Positions 52,968-61,935 are shown, counted from the stretch's first letter. The stretch: 64,000 nt of DNA from JBBIPA01 sp963775935 (GCA_963775935.1 CAVZKR010000004.1:434001-498000), one strand, 5' to 3'. Translations and numbers: made by a program. The notes: generated by a model from the sequence alone, not told the origin.

Positions 52968-53279
52968 TTAATCGATTATTTCGGAGCAAGCACGACAGAA
53001 CCGTACTCTCTTGCCATCCTCCAGAAAACGGATGCCAATCCGAGCTGGCTTAGCACACTTACCACAGATAAGCATTACTTTGGAGACATGAAGGGGCGCT
53101 TCCAATTGAATTATACCCGCCTGCCTCGCCTGGCCTTTTGTCCTGGAATGGCGTTTAATCATATTCAGCCCCTCAACAAGTACCTTATCCTCTTTTGGTA
53201 AAGCCTTCCTTACCTTACCCTTCTTCCCCCTGTCTTTACCGGTAATCACCAGGACAGTATCATTTTTTCTAATTTTCAT
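52968..53279 (-). CDS. rplX: 50S ribosomal protein L24 (uL24)
   Basis: 103 residues: MKIRKNDTVLVITGKDRGKK, the KOW motif, then APLHVSKVMLICGKCAKPAR. A CxxC-n-CxxC-like Cys set (CGKC, then FCRAC) suggests a zinc-binding tail, common in some phyla. One base after rplN. Confidence 0.96.
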   Translation of the reverse strand: MKIRKNDTVLVITGKDRGKKGKVRKALPKEDKVLVEGLNMIKRHSRTKGQARQAGIIQLEAPLHVSKVMLICGKCAKPARIGIRFLEDGKRVRFCRACSEIID

Positions 53280-53280
53280 C

Positions 53281-53649
53281 TCATAGTACCTCTGGAGCCA
53301 GTGATACGATTTTCATAAAATTTTTTTCCCTGAGTTCTCTGGCTACCGGACCGAAAATACGAGTTCCCTTGGGATTTTCCTTCTCATCCAGAATAACTGC
53401 AGCATTGTCATCAAATCTCACGTAGGTGCCATCTTCACGATGGTACGGTTTAGTTATTCTTACTACAACGGCTTTCATTACCTCACCCTGTTTTACCATA
53501 CCACCGGGTATGGCACGTTTTACGGTTACCACGATAATATCACCAATACTGGCATATTTCCTGCCACTGCCACCAAGTACCCTGATACACATGACCTGCC
53601 GGGCACCGGTATTGTCAGCTACTTTTAGTCTAGTAAATGACTGAATCAC
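53281..53649 (-). CDS. rplN: 50S ribosomal protein L14 (uL14)
   Basis: 122 residues: MIQSFTRLKVADNTGARQVM, then AVVVRITKPYHREDGTYVRF and FGPVARELREKNFMKIVSLA. Complete. Confidence 0.97.
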   Translation of the reverse strand: MIQSFTRLKVADNTGARQVMCIRVLGGSGRKYASIGDIIVVTVKRAIPGGMVKQGEVMKAVVVRITKPYHREDGTYVRFDDNAAVILDEKENPKGTRIFGPVARELREKNFMKIVSLAPEVL

Positions 53650-53650
53650 G

Positions 53651-53953
53651 TTATGCTACCTCTGAATCAACGTCAGCTATTTCTTTCGGTTGGACTTCAG
53701 CCCGTTCCTTTTTTCTCACTATCTCCACCACACGCCACCGCTTTTCTTTAGACAAAGGACGAGTCTCCACAATTTTCACGGTATCGCCAATCCCACAGGT
53801 ATTGTTCTCATCGTGGGCTTTAAACGTAGCCCTGTGGCGTACCACTTTCTTGTAAAGAGGATGACGGCGTAGCGTCTCTATCAAGACGACCACCGTCTTA
53901 TCCATCTTGTTACTAACTACAGTACCTGTTCTAACCTTTCTTTTCTTTTCCAT
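53651..53953 (-). CDS. rpsQ: 30S ribosomal protein S17 (uS17)
   Basis: 100 residues: KVRTGTVVSNKMDKTVVVLI, then HPLYKKVVRHRATFKAHDEN and VKIVETRPLSKEKRWRVVEI. Has a slightly longer C-tail. Overlaps rpmC by 23 bases. Confidence 0.96.
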   Translation of the reverse strand: MEKKRKVRTGTVVSNKMDKTVVVLIETLRRHPLYKKVVRHRATFKAHDENNTCGIGDTVKIVETRPLSKEKRWRVVEIVRKKERAEVQPKEIADVDSEVA

Positions 53954-54155
53954 GCGCCGATCCTATACCGAGTCCCCTCTCTCGTATTACAGTCTTCATT
54001 CGAGCTATCTTTTTTTTCACTTTGGGAATCTCCCGATGATTGGCTAACTGTCTTGTAGCCGCACGAAAACGCAGATTAAAAAGCTCCTGATGCGCTTCTT
54101 CCAGCCGTTTCTTGAGTTCTTCATCACCAAGAACCCGAATTTCACTTAATTTCAA
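53931..54155 (-). CDS. rpmC: 50S ribosomal protein L29 (uL29)
   Basis: 74 residues: MKLSEIRVLGDEELKKRLEE, then AHQELFNLRFRAATRQLANH. Overlaps both rplP (14 bases) and rpsQ. Located near the exit tunnel, as usual. Confidence 0.95.
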   Translation of the reverse strand: MKLSEIRVLGDEELKKRLEEAHQELFNLRFRAATRQLANHREIPKVKKKIARMKTVIRERGLGIGSAHGKEKKG

Positions 54156-54582
54156 CTTTAGCCTCCGCTAAAACTGCTTCTTTCACTATATATTTCGTAT
54201 CAACCGGTAACTTATGAGAAGCTAATTCCATTGCTTCCCTCGCCATATTTTCTTTGATACCACTAATTTCAAAGAGCATTCTCCCCGGTTTAACCACAGC
54301 TACCCAATGGTCAGTAGCTCCCTTACCACTGCCCATTCTGGTCTCAGCCGGTTTCCTGGTCACCGGCTTATCAGGGAAGATACGAACCCACATCTTGCCG
54401 CCGCGTCGCAAATAGCGGACGATCACACGACGAGCTGCCTCAATCTGTCGTGCAGTCATCCAGCATGCTTCCATAGACTGCAACCCAAACTCACCGAAGA
54501 CAATGGTATTGCCAGATTGCGCCTTACCCTTTCGTGTTCCACGATGGGATTTACGATACTTTACTCTCTTCGGCTGTAGCAC
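54142..54582 (-). CDS. rplP: 50S ribosomal protein L16 (uL16)
   Basis: 146 residues: MLQPKRVKYRKSHRGTRKGK, then RQIEAARRVIVRYLRRGGKM and RMGSGKGATDHWVAVVKPGR. Overlaps rpsC by 32 bases. Confidence 0.97.
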   Translation of the reverse strand: MLQPKRVKYRKSHRGTRKGKAQSGNTIVFGEFGLQSMEACWMTARQIEAARRVIVRYLRRGGKMWVRIFPDKPVTRKPAETRMGSGKGATDHWVAVVKPGRMLFEISGIKENMAREAMELASHKLPVDTKYIVKEAVLAEAKVEIK

Positions 54583-55222
54583 TTTCTCTCCTTGTTTCGG
54601 GAATTATATTACCCTTATATATCCATACCTTTACACCGATATGGCCCATAACAGTATTGGCTTCAACACAACCGTAACTTATATCAGCGCAGACGGTGTG
54701 CAAAGGCAACCGTCCCTGGCGCGTCGTTTCACGGCGGGCAATTTCATTGCCTCCCAATCTACCAGCGCAGCTTATTTTGACGCCTTTAGCACCAGCTTGC
54801 ATCGTTTTAAACGCAGTCTGCTTCATAGCACGCCTGAAAGCTATTCGGCGTTGAAGCTGATCAGCAATATTCTGAGCCACCAGCACAGCTTCAAGCTCGG
54901 GTTGTTCAACTTCTTTAACCGATAACCTTACCTTCTTACCGCAAGTTTGCTCCAATGCCGTCCGCAACTCCTCGGCCCGCTGTCCTCCCCGACCAATCAC
55001 CACGCCGGGGCGAGATGAATATAGAGTAACCACAATCTCATTGCCCTGACGGTCTATTTCTACAGTGGCGACACCGCCATCCCTACATCTAGTCTCAATA
55101 ATCCTGCGTAGCTTCAAATCTTCCTGCAAGAACTCGGTATAATGTTTCTCATCATACCACTTCGCCAGCCAAGTCTTGGTAATGCCTATTCTGAAACCGT
55201 AAGGATGAACTTTATGCCCCAA
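54551..55222 (-). CDS. rpsC: 30S ribosomal protein S3 (uS3)
   Basis: 223 residues: MGHKVHPYGFRIGITKTWLA, KH motif region VVIGRGGQRAEELRTALEQT, and GRLGGNEIARRETTRQGRLP. The C-tail is long (about 15 extra residues) and overlaps rplP. Confidence 0.97.
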   Translation of the reverse strand: MGHKVHPYGFRIGITKTWLAKWYDEKHYTEFLQEDLKLRRIIETRCRDGGVATVEIDRQGNEIVVTLYSSRPGVVIGRGGQRAEELRTALEQTCGKKVRLSVKEVEQPELEAVLVAQNIADQLQRRIAFRRAMKQTAFKTMQAGAKGVKISCAGRLGGNEIARRETTRQGRLPLHTVCADISYGCVEANTVMGHIGVKVWIYKGNIIPETRRESATAEESKVS

Positions 55223-55561
55223 TTATTTTTCCTCCTCAGAAACAGAAACTACAATATGGGTTGAACGTTTAAGAATAGGAGCAACGCGCCCTCGTGCCTG
55301 AGAACGAAATCGTTTGAAGGTATGCCCCTCATTAGCCAATATTTCCACAACCTTCAACCCTGAAGGCGCCATTTCATAATTGTTCTCAGCATTGGCAACC
55401 GCCGATTTTATCACCTTGGCCACGGCTTCAGCCGCATGAGAAGGCACAAATTTAAGTATCCTCAGGGCTTCATCAACGGACTTGCCCCGTACCATGTCCA
55501 CAATCAACTTGACCTTACGGGACGATACGCCAACATCTTTTGCTATCGCATTTACTTTCAT
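55223..55561 (-). CDS. rplV: 50S ribosomal protein L22 (uL22)
   Basis: 112 residues: VNAIAKDVGVSSRKVKLIVD, then MVRGKSVDEALRILKFVPSH and the tunnel-lining RFRSQARGRVAPILKRSTHI. Immediately before rpsC. Confidence 0.97.
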   Translation of the reverse strand: MKVNAIAKDVGVSSRKVKLIVDMVRGKSVDEALRILKFVPSHAAEAVAKVIKSAVANAENNYEMAPSGLKVVEILANEGHTFKRFRSQARGRVAPILKRSTHIVVSVSEEEK

Positions 55562-55566
55562 AACTC

Positions 55567-55857
55567 TTAACTACCTGGTTTCTTGGCAACAGTTACCTGA
55601 GCTTTAGAACCATGCCCTCTAAAAATTCGGGTCATGGCAAATTCGCCCAATTTATGTCCTACCATGTTTTCCGTTATGAAAATAGGCACATGACGCCGAC
55701 CATCATGTACCGCAATGGTAAGACCGATCATCTCAGGCATAACGGTCGAGGCACGCGCCCATGTTTTTATCACGGTCTTCTCGCCGGAGCGATTGACCTT
55801 CATTACCTTTTCCATTAACTTTTGGTCACAATAAGGACCTTTTTTCGTTGACCGCAT
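55567..55857 (-). CDS. rpsS: 30S ribosomal protein S19 (uS19)
   Basis: 96 residues: MRSTKKGPYCDQKLMEKVMK, IKTWARASTVMPEMIGLTIA and MVGHKLGEFAMTRIFRGHGS. Five bases upstream of rplV. Confidence 0.97.
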   Translation of the reverse strand: MRSTKKGPYCDQKLMEKVMKVNRSGEKTVIKTWARASTVMPEMIGLTIAVHDGRRHVPIFITENMVGHKLGEFAMTRIFRGHGSKAQVTVAKKPGS

Positions 55858-55879
55858 CTAATCTACCTCTTTGCGCAAA

Positions 55880-56713
55880 TTACACATCTACTTTTCGCCT
55901 TCTGACAATGAGCCTGTCCGATGCTTTATGTCGCCCACGTGTCTTATGTCCTAAAGCTGGTTTACCCCAGGGCGTCTTTGGCGCCATACCCCGAGGCGTT
56001 CTACCTTCACCACCTCCGTGTGGATGGTCACGCGGTGTCATTGCTGAGCCGCGCACCTTAGGACGCAGTCCCAGCCAACGGATGCGCCCAGCTTTACCTG
56101 ACTTTATGTTCTGGTGGTCTACATTACCTAATTGTCCTATTGTAGCCAGACAATTTGATAAAAAGCGCCTCATTTCTCCTGAAGGCAAACGGACCAGAGA
56201 GTATTTACCTTCCTGACCCAACAATTGCGCCGCAGTTCCAGCACTGCGCACCACCTGGCCACCTTTACCTGGTTCAAACTCAATATTGTGAATTAACGTG
56301 CCCGCTGGAATTGCGCACAGTGGTAACGTATTACCCGAGCTTGATTTCGGCATTATTCCCAGATTGGATAGTCTGACCAACACTGAGTCCCACCGGCGCC
56401 AGAATATAACGTTTATCCCCATCTGCATAGTGGATCAGCGCAATTCGAGCCGAGCGATTTGGGTCATATTCTATCGTCGCTACCTTCCCTGGGACACCAA
56501 CCTTATTTCTCTTAAAATCAATGACGCGCAGCATGCGCTTGGCACCGCCACCACGATGGCGCGTGGTCACCACACCCCTGCTGTTCCGCCCAGCCTTGTG
56601 CTTCAGCGGCAACACCAGAGACTTCTCAGGAGTGGTCCTGGTTATCTCCCAAAGGTAACATTCACCTTACCACGTAAGCCCGGTGACGTTGGCGAATACG
56701 TTTTTAAAGCCAA
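55880..56713 (-). CDS. rplB: 50S ribosomal protein L2 (uL2), with two frame breaks
   Basis: L2 is clear but not in one frame. From TTG 56713 (GAGGAGA upstream) it reads LALKTYSPTSPGLRGKVNVT, then the frame is lost in GGG at 56648-56650 (one base missing), continues TTPEKSLVLPLKHKAGRN to NNAEIKLG, and is lost again in GGG at 56334-56336 (one base extra), then GNTLPLCAIPAG to the catalytic-site region DHPHGGGEGRTPRGMAP and the end RLIVRRRKVDV. Net length is 834 bases, exactly right for a 277-residue L2. L2 is essential, so these are most likely sequence errors. Confidence 0.93.
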
Positions 56714-56716
56714 TAT

Positions 56717-56827
56717 CTATCTCCTCTTACTTACGGATGCCTTCTTTGCCATCGAGTTCTTCTTTAGAAGCTTCCGATGCTTATGTTTGGCCATCTTCTT
56801 TTTGCGTTTTTTAATAACAGAACCCAA
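56717..56827 (-). CDS. bS22 / AURKAIP1-COX24-like mini ribosomal protein
   Basis: A 36-residue basic peptide starting LGSVIKKRKKKMAKHKHRKL (TTG start) and ending MAKKASVSKRR. The SVIKKR+KKM.KHKHRKLLKK core is the AURKAIP1/COX24 domain, known as small-subunit protein bS22 in mycobacteria and as a mitochondrial small-subunit protein. GGGAG sits about 6 bases before the TTG; its end supplies the Shine-Dalgarno of rplB (3 bases between stop and start). It lies inside the S10 operon between rplW and rplB. The C-terminal third does not match the usual RRTRVQRRKLGK tail. Confidence 0.72.
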   Translation of the reverse strand: MGSVIKKRKKKMAKHKHRKLLKKNSMAKKASVSKRR

Positions 56828-56844
56828 TGCTACTCCCTACTTTG

Positions 56845-57129
56845 TTAAACTCCCTCAAAGAACTGTATCTTCTGCCCTGGTGTAAGGGTAACTACCGCCT
56901 TTTTCCAGGGCGGTGTCATCACTGCCCGTCGGCCTACTTTTTTCTGCTTTCCCTGCATGGTAACAACATTCACCTGGGTTACATTGACCTTAAACGCTAA
57001 CTCTACAGCATCTTTTACCTGACGCTTGGTAGCCTTCTTCGCTATCTCAAATACGTATTTATTCCTCTCCTGGAGGAAGGTCGATTTCTCCGTGACTATC
57101 GGGCGTCTCAATACCTCGTACAAATGCAT
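56845..57129 (-). CDS. rplW: 50S ribosomal protein L23 (uL23)
   Basis: 94 residues: MHLYEVLRRPIVTEKSTFLQ, then YVFEIAKKATKRQVKDAVEL and RRAVMTPPWKKAVVTLTPGQ. Tunnel-exit protein, docking site for trigger factor and SRP. Confidence 0.96.
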   Translation of the reverse strand: MHLYEVLRRPIVTEKSTFLQERNKYVFEIAKKATKRQVKDAVELAFKVNVTQVNVVTMQGKQKKVGRRAVMTPPWKKAVVTLTPGQKIQFFEGV

Positions 57130-57157
57130 TACATTAATCCTTAAAGAATAGCTGTCA

Positions 57158-57811
57158 TCAACTGCTCACGGCCGCTGCCTTTACTTTTTCCTGCCCCCAC
57201 AACTCCTCTACTTTCTTTACCGCGGCTGCGGTCATAACCAACCCTTTGCAGGAAAGTAAATCAGCCACATTGAGTAATGATGCCAACACCATCTTGACAG
57301 CAACTATATTACGTGCCGACTTAAACGTATAATCTTCCACTCCACCAGTAGCAATAATAACCGAAGTATCAATTCCCAACGCTACCAGCATGTCCAGCAC
57401 TTGTTTTGTATTCGGCTCATTAAGCTCGAACTTATCGACAACTTTCAAATCTCCACTGCTAGCCTTAGCAGAAAGCACGCATTTCAGCGCCAGGCGTCGC
57501 ATTTTCTTGGGCATAGCCTGTCTATAACTTCGTTGATGTGGACCAAAGGCTACACCACCACCCTTCAGCAGTGGCGACTTGGCACTCCCTCGTCGTGCCC
57601 GACCAGTATGCTTCTGGTTAAAGAGCTTCCTGGTACTTTTAGCGACCTCCGCTCTCGTCTTGGTATCAACAGTTCCCTGGCGGCGATTGGCTAATTGCAT
57701 CACCAACGCCTGGTGAACCACTGCTTCGTTAAACGGTACACTAAAGACAGCATCGCTTAGGCTTATCTTACCTGTCTTCTCGCCTTTTTGATTATAAACG
57801 TCAATTTGCAC
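57158..57811 (-). CDS. rplD: 50S ribosomal protein L4 (uL4)
   Basis: 217 residues from a GTG start: AVVHQALVMQLANRRQGTVD, KLFNQKHTGRARRGSAKSPL, and FGPHQRSYRQAMPKKMRRLA. Tunnel-lining loop is present. Often autoregulates the S10 operon. Confidence 0.96.
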   Translation of the reverse strand: MQIDVYNQKGEKTGKISLSDAVFSVPFNEAVVHQALVMQLANRRQGTVDTKTRAEVAKSTRKLFNQKHTGRARRGSAKSPLLKGGGVAFGPHQRSYRQAMPKKMRRLALKCVLSAKASSGDLKVVDKFELNEPNTKQVLDMLVALGIDTSVIIATGGVEDYTFKSARNIVAVKMVLASLLNVADLLSCKGLVMTAAAVKKVEELWGQEKVKAAAVSS

Positions 57812-57813
57812 TT

Positions 57814-58437
57814 CTATTTACCTTTACTCGATTTCTTGATAAGCAGCAATCCATTCTTGGCACCAGGTACTGCCCCTTTGACCAATATAACGTGACGCTC
57901 CAGGTCAACCTCTACTATTTCCAGGCCACGCACAGTGGCTCTTCTGTTTCCCATATGCCCTGCCATGCGCAATCCCTTGAACACTCTGCCTGGAGTCGTA
58001 GTCGAACCAACCGCACCAGGTGCTCTATGTCGATCGGACTGCCCATGGGTTTTAGGCCCACCAGCAAAATGATATCTCTTGACCCCACCGGCAAAACCTT
58101 TTCCCTTTGATACACCCACAATATTCACTATATCGCCAGTTTTGAACATATCGACATCAATCTTCTGTCCCTTCTTAACCTCTTTGACATCGGCCGTCTC
58201 AAATTCACGAAGATGTCTGAACTGACCGATATCCTTAAGATGACCTCTTAAAGGAGCGTTTAACCGCTTGGTCGTCTCAAACCCGAGCTGAATGGCGTTG
58301 TAGCCATCCTTTGCCTCAGTCTTCACCTGAGCAATAAAACACGGGCCTGCTTCAATAGCAGTAACCGAGACTTCTTTACCATCATCCTTAAAGAGATGGA
58401 GCATACCTATCTTCTTGCCAAGTAAACCTTGAACCAT
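57814..58437 (-). CDS. rplC: 50S ribosomal protein L3 (uL3)
   Basis: 207 residues: MVQGLLGKKIGMLHLFKDDG, GVSKGKGFAGGVKRYHFAGG and GSTTTPGRVFKGLRMAGHMG, the last with the glutamine-equivalent loop at the peptidyl transferase centre. Two bases before rplD. Confidence 0.97.
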   Translation of the reverse strand: MVQGLLGKKIGMLHLFKDDGKEVSVTAIEAGPCFIAQVKTEAKDGYNAIQLGFETTKRLNAPLRGHLKDIGQFRHLREFETADVKEVKKGQKIDVDMFKTGDIVNIVGVSKGKGFAGGVKRYHFAGGPKTHGQSDRHRAPGAVGSTTTPGRVFKGLRMAGHMGNRRATVRGLEIVEVDLERHVILVKGAVPGAKNGLLLIKKSSKGK

Positions 58438-58449
58438 CGTGTTGCAATC

Positions 58450-58755
58450 CTACCTAATATCTATCTCCACCCCAGAGGGTAATTGGAGTTGAGTCAAAGC
58501 GTCTATTGTTTTAGTTGTCGGACCTAAAATATCAATTAAACGCTTGTGAGTTCTGATTTCAAACTGCTCTCGCGAATCTTTATCAATATGCGGAGAGCGA
58601 ATGACACAGAATTTCTCTATTCGAGTCGGTAGAGGTACCGGACCAACGACCACTGCGCCGGTCCTCTCCGCAGTCTCCACAATCTGAACCACCGACTGAT
58701 CAACCAGCCTGTGATCATAACCTCTCACTTTAATTCGAATAGTCTGTTTAGGCAT
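58450..58755 (-). CDS. rpsJ: 30S ribosomal protein S10 (uS10)
   Basis: 101 residues: IRIKVRGYDHRLVDQSVVQI, then GPVPLPTRIEKFCVIRSPHI and HKRLIDILGPTTKTIDALTQ. One base after fusA; no tuf gene lies between. Confidence 0.97.
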   Translation of the reverse strand: MPKQTIRIKVRGYDHRLVDQSVVQIVETAERTGAVVVGPVPLPTRIEKFCVIRSPHIDKDSREQFEIRTHKRLIDILGPTTKTIDALTQLQLPSGVEIDIR

Positions 58756-58756
58756 C

Positions 58757-60835
58757 TTATCTTCCTTTAACTCGACCGCTGATCTGGTCTACCAAACTAC
58801 CAGGCACTTCCTTATAGTGATGGAACTGCATTGAATTCGTGGCTCTGCCCTGACTTTGCGACCTGAGGGAAGTAGCATAGCCGAAGGTATCAGCCAATGG
58901 AACAAAGGAACGGATGACGCAGGTCTCACCATGGGTCTCAATGCCCTCAACATGTCCTCTCCTGGAATTCAAATCACCAATAATATCGCCCATGAACTGA
59001 GCTGGCGTGACCACCTCCAACTCCATAAACGGCTCAAGGAGAACAGGCTGACCTTTCTTGAGGGCTTCCTTTACTCCGATGGAACTTGCCATTTTAAAGG
59101 CTATCTCTGAGGAATCAACCTCGTGATAACTACCATCAAATAACGTCACCGTGATATCAACTACTGGATAGCCAGCGAGTACTCCGCTATCAAGGGCTTC
59201 CCTGGCGCCATCTTCTATCGCTGGAATATATTCTCTAGGGATGGCACCACCTTTAATCTTATTCACAAATTGAAAACCGCTTGCGCTCTCCCCTGGTTCA
59301 ACTCTAAGCCAGACATGACCGTACTGCCCTTTACCACCAGACTGGCGTACAAACCTGCCTTCAGCTTCTACCGCCACGGTGATTGTCTCTCGGTATGCCA
59401 CCTGCGGCTTACCAACATTCACCCCAACATTAAATTCACGCAGTATGCGATCGATTAAGACTTCAAGGTGCAGTTCGCCCATACCTGAGATGAGCGTTTG
59501 GCCGGTTTCCTCGTCAGTGCGTATTTTGAACGTAGGGTCCTCTTCGGAGAGTTTGTTCAAAACCTCGCCCAGTTTATCCTGGTCAGCCTTACTCTTTGGC
59601 TCGATTGCCATGGAAATCACCGGCTGCGGGAAACGGATAGCCTCAAGAAGGATAGGTTCCGCCATTTCACACAGCGTATCACCGGTAAAAGTATCCTTCA
59701 GGCCTACGGTAGCAGCTATGCTACCAGTATCGACTTCCTCTACCTCTTCACGCCGATTGGCATGCATCAGAACTAATCTGCCGATCCGTTCCTTACGCCC
59801 TTTGCTGGAGTTGAAAACCTGCACTCCTGTCTTGATTGTGCCTGAATAGACTCGGAAATAAACCAGCCTGCCCATGAAAGGGTCAGCAACGACTTTGAAT
59901 GCTAAAGCAGAAAAGGGAGCATCGTCGTTAGATTCACGGATAATCTTGCCACCGGTCTTGGTATCAATTCCACTGATCGGAGGTATATCCAGGGGGGAAG
60001 GTAAATAATCAACTACAGCATCAAGCAGGGGTTGAATACCTTTATTTCTTAAGGCAGTGCCGCAGAGGATGGGTACAATTCGATTACTTAACGTTAACCT
60101 TCGTATCGCTGCTTTAAGTTCGGCAACCGGTATCGCAGTATTTCCAACATAGAGCAACATGAGTTGGTCATCATTCTCAGCCAATTTCTCTATTAGTAAT
60201 TGATGATACTGAGTTACCTCTTCCTTATATTCATCGGGAACAGGTATTCCGACTGGTGGCTCGCTGACATCACCAGAAAAGACCCAGGCTTTTTGGTTGA
60301 GCAGGTCGATAACGCCTTGATAAAGGCTCTCCTTGCCCAGAGGGAGTTGGATAACCAGCGTCTTTGCTCTGAGGCGTTCCTCAATCATGCCTACCGTACG
60401 ATGAAAGTCGGCCCCAACCCGGTCCATCTTATTGATAAAACATATTCGGGGAACCTTGTACCTGTCAGCTTGACGCCATACCGTCTCGGATTGGGCTTCC
60501 ACACCCGCTACCGCATCGAGAATAACTATCCCGCCATCGAGCACTCTCAAGCTGCGTTCTACTTCAGCAGTGAAATCCACATGCCCCGGAGTATCGATAA
60601 TATTGACGCGATGGTCATTCCAGTGGCAGGTAGTAGCCGCGGCAGTAATAGTGATGCCTCGTTCACGCTCCTGGAGCATCCAGTCCATAACCGTAGTCCC
60701 GTCATCGACATCGCCAACTTTATAGGTGCGCCCGGTATAAAACAATATCCGCTCAGTTGAGGTCGTCTTGCCGGCATCGATATGAGCGATGATTCCGATA
60801 TTTCTTATTTTATCTAAAGGAAAAGTCCTCGACAT
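58757..60835 (-). CDS. fusA: Elongation factor G
   Basis: Translocase GTPase. From ATG 60835 (MSRTFPLDKIRNIGIIAHID) it is 692 residues, the usual size; a reading from 60898 would add 21 residues. GTPase motifs AHIDAGKTTSTERI, IIDTPGHVDFTAEVERSLRV and FINKMDRVGADF are intact. Domains II-V follow, with GQTLISGMGELHLEVLIDRI and the domain IV tip GGKGQYGHVWLRVEPGE. The operon has no second elongation factor gene. Confidence 0.96.
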   Translation of the reverse strand: MSRTFPLDKIRNIGIIAHIDAGKTTSTERILFYTGRTYKVGDVDDGTTVMDWMLQERERGITITAAATTCHWNDHRVNIIDTPGHVDFTAEVERSLRVLDGGIVILDAVAGVEAQSETVWRQADRYKVPRICFINKMDRVGADFHRTVGMIEERLRAKTLVIQLPLGKESLYQGVIDLLNQKAWVFSGDVSEPPVGIPVPDEYKEEVTQYHQLLIEKLAENDDQLMLLYVGNTAIPVAELKAAIRRLTLSNRIVPILCGTALRNKGIQPLLDAVVDYLPSPLDIPPISGIDTKTGGKIIRESNDDAPFSALAFKVVADPFMGRLVYFRVYSGTIKTGVQVFNSSKGRKERIGRLVLMHANRREEVEEVDTGSIAATVGLKDTFTGDTLCEMAEPILLEAIRFPQPVISMAIEPKSKADQDKLGEVLNKLSEEDPTFKIRTDEETGQTLISGMGELHLEVLIDRILREFNVGVNVGKPQVAYRETITVAVEAEGRFVRQSGGKGQYGHVWLRVEPGESASGFQFVNKIKGGAIPREYIPAIEDGAREALDSGVLAGYPVVDITVTLFDGSYHEVDSSEIAFKMASSIGVKEALKKGQPVLLEPFMELEVVTPAQFMGDIIGDLNSRRGHVEGIETHGETCVIRSFVPLADTFGYATSLRSQSQGRATNSMQFHHYKEVPGSLVDQISGRVKGR

Positions 60836-60901
60836 GGTGCTATTTCCCGAGCGTCCTGCCGTTTTCGGTTTTAATTCTCTAATTGTTGTTGTTACCATTT
60901 T

Positions 60902-61372
60902 TTACCATCTGTAGTGAGCAAAAGCCTTGTTTGCTTCAGCCATCTTATGAGTGTCCTGTCTCTTCTTCACAGAGTTGCCTTCACCCTTCGCGGCATCCAT
61001 AATCTCAACAGCCAGATTTTCCGCCATAGACTTTCCAGAACGGTCTCTGGCAAAGCCAACCATCCATCGAATAGCCATGAATTGCCCTCGCTCAGGACTT
61101 ACTTCTATGGGCACCTGATAGGTGGCACCACCGACACGCCTCGCTTTAACCTGTAATAAAGGAGTAGTATTCTTCAATGCCTGGTCTAAAACTCCCATGG
61201 GATCAGATTTCGCCCGTTCATTCACCAGATCCATGGCATCATACATAACCCGCTCCGCGGTAGCTTTCTTACCATTGAGCATCAGTTTTTTGATTAACCT
61301 TGCCAGAACATAGCTACCGTATTTAGGATCAGGGGACATTCGTCTCTTAATTATCTTTGCACGTCTTGACAT
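60902..61372 (-). CDS. rpsG: 30S ribosomal protein S7 (uS7)
   Basis: 156 residues: YVLARLIKKLMLNGKKATAE, VKARRVGGATYQVPIEVSPE and TRANKAFAHYRW-like end EANKAFAHYRW. Nine bases after rpsL. Confidence 0.97.
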   Translation of the reverse strand: MSRRAKIIKRRMSPDPKYGSYVLARLIKKLMLNGKKATAERVMYDAMDLVNERAKSDPMGVLDQALKNTTPLLQVKARRVGGATYQVPIEVSPERGQFMAIRWMVGFARDRSGKSMAENLAVEIMDAAKGEGNSVKKRQDTHKMAEANKAFAHYRW

Positions 61373-61381
61373 CGAATCTCC

Positions 61382-61816
61382 TTAGGCGGTTGCGGCAACA
61401 GGAGTCTTACCCCTCTTGGCACCATACTTGCTTCGACCCTGCTGGCGTTTCTCTACTCCAGCAGAATCCAGGGTACCGCGAATAATGTGGTAACGAACTC
61501 CAGGTAAATCCTTTACCCTGCCACCGCGGATGAGGACAACAGAGTGTTCCTGTAGATTGTGACCTTCTCCGGGGATATAAGCGGTAACTTCAATGCCGTT
61601 GCTTAATCTGACTCTGGCGATTTTACGTAAAGCGGAATTAGGTTTCTTGGGGGTCATGGTTTTAACCTGCACACAAACCCCACGTTTCTGCGGCGAGCCC
61701 CCACCTCGGCTTACCTTATTTTTTAAGGCGTTATAAGCAAAATGTAATGCCGGGGCTTTAGTCTTTTTAGCAGCCTTCCTTCTACCCTTTCTCACCAGTT
61801 GATTCGCTGTTGGCAT
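61382..61816 (-). CDS. rpsL: 30S ribosomal protein S12 (uS12)
   Basis: 144 residues: PTANQLVRKGRRKAAKKTKA, the decoding loop TPKKPNSALRKIARVRLSNG and GRVKDLPGVRYHIIRGTLDS. The first Lys of TPKKPNS is kept, the streptomycin-sensitive form. First gene of the supercluster, with its promoter about 170 bases upstream. Confidence 0.97.
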   Translation of the reverse strand: MPTANQLVRKGRRKAAKKTKAPALHFAYNALKNKVSRGGGSPQKRGVCVQVKTMTPKKPNSALRKIARVRLSNGIEVTAYIPGEGHNLQEHSVVLIRGGRVKDLPGVRYHIIRGTLDSAGVEKRQQGRSKYGAKRGKTPVAATA

Positions 61817-61867
61817 TCTTTATTCCCTTTTTTCCTTCGCCTAATTATCATCGTCTATACAATAGAA

Positions 61868-61935
61868 AAGCCACCTAGTTGTCCGCCGGTTTACTGTTTC
61901 TTCCGAATCAGCATCCCGACTCAACCAGCCGGCTT
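61868..61935 (-). promoter_or_regulatory. Structured leader with attenuator-like hairpin before rpsL
   Basis: On the minus strand AAGCCGGCTGGTT (61935-61923) can pair with AACTAGGTGGCTT (61880-61868), 12 of 13 positions including two G-U. It is followed by TTTTCTATT, so the long-range stem could stop transcription before the ribosomal genes. Confidence 0.5.
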
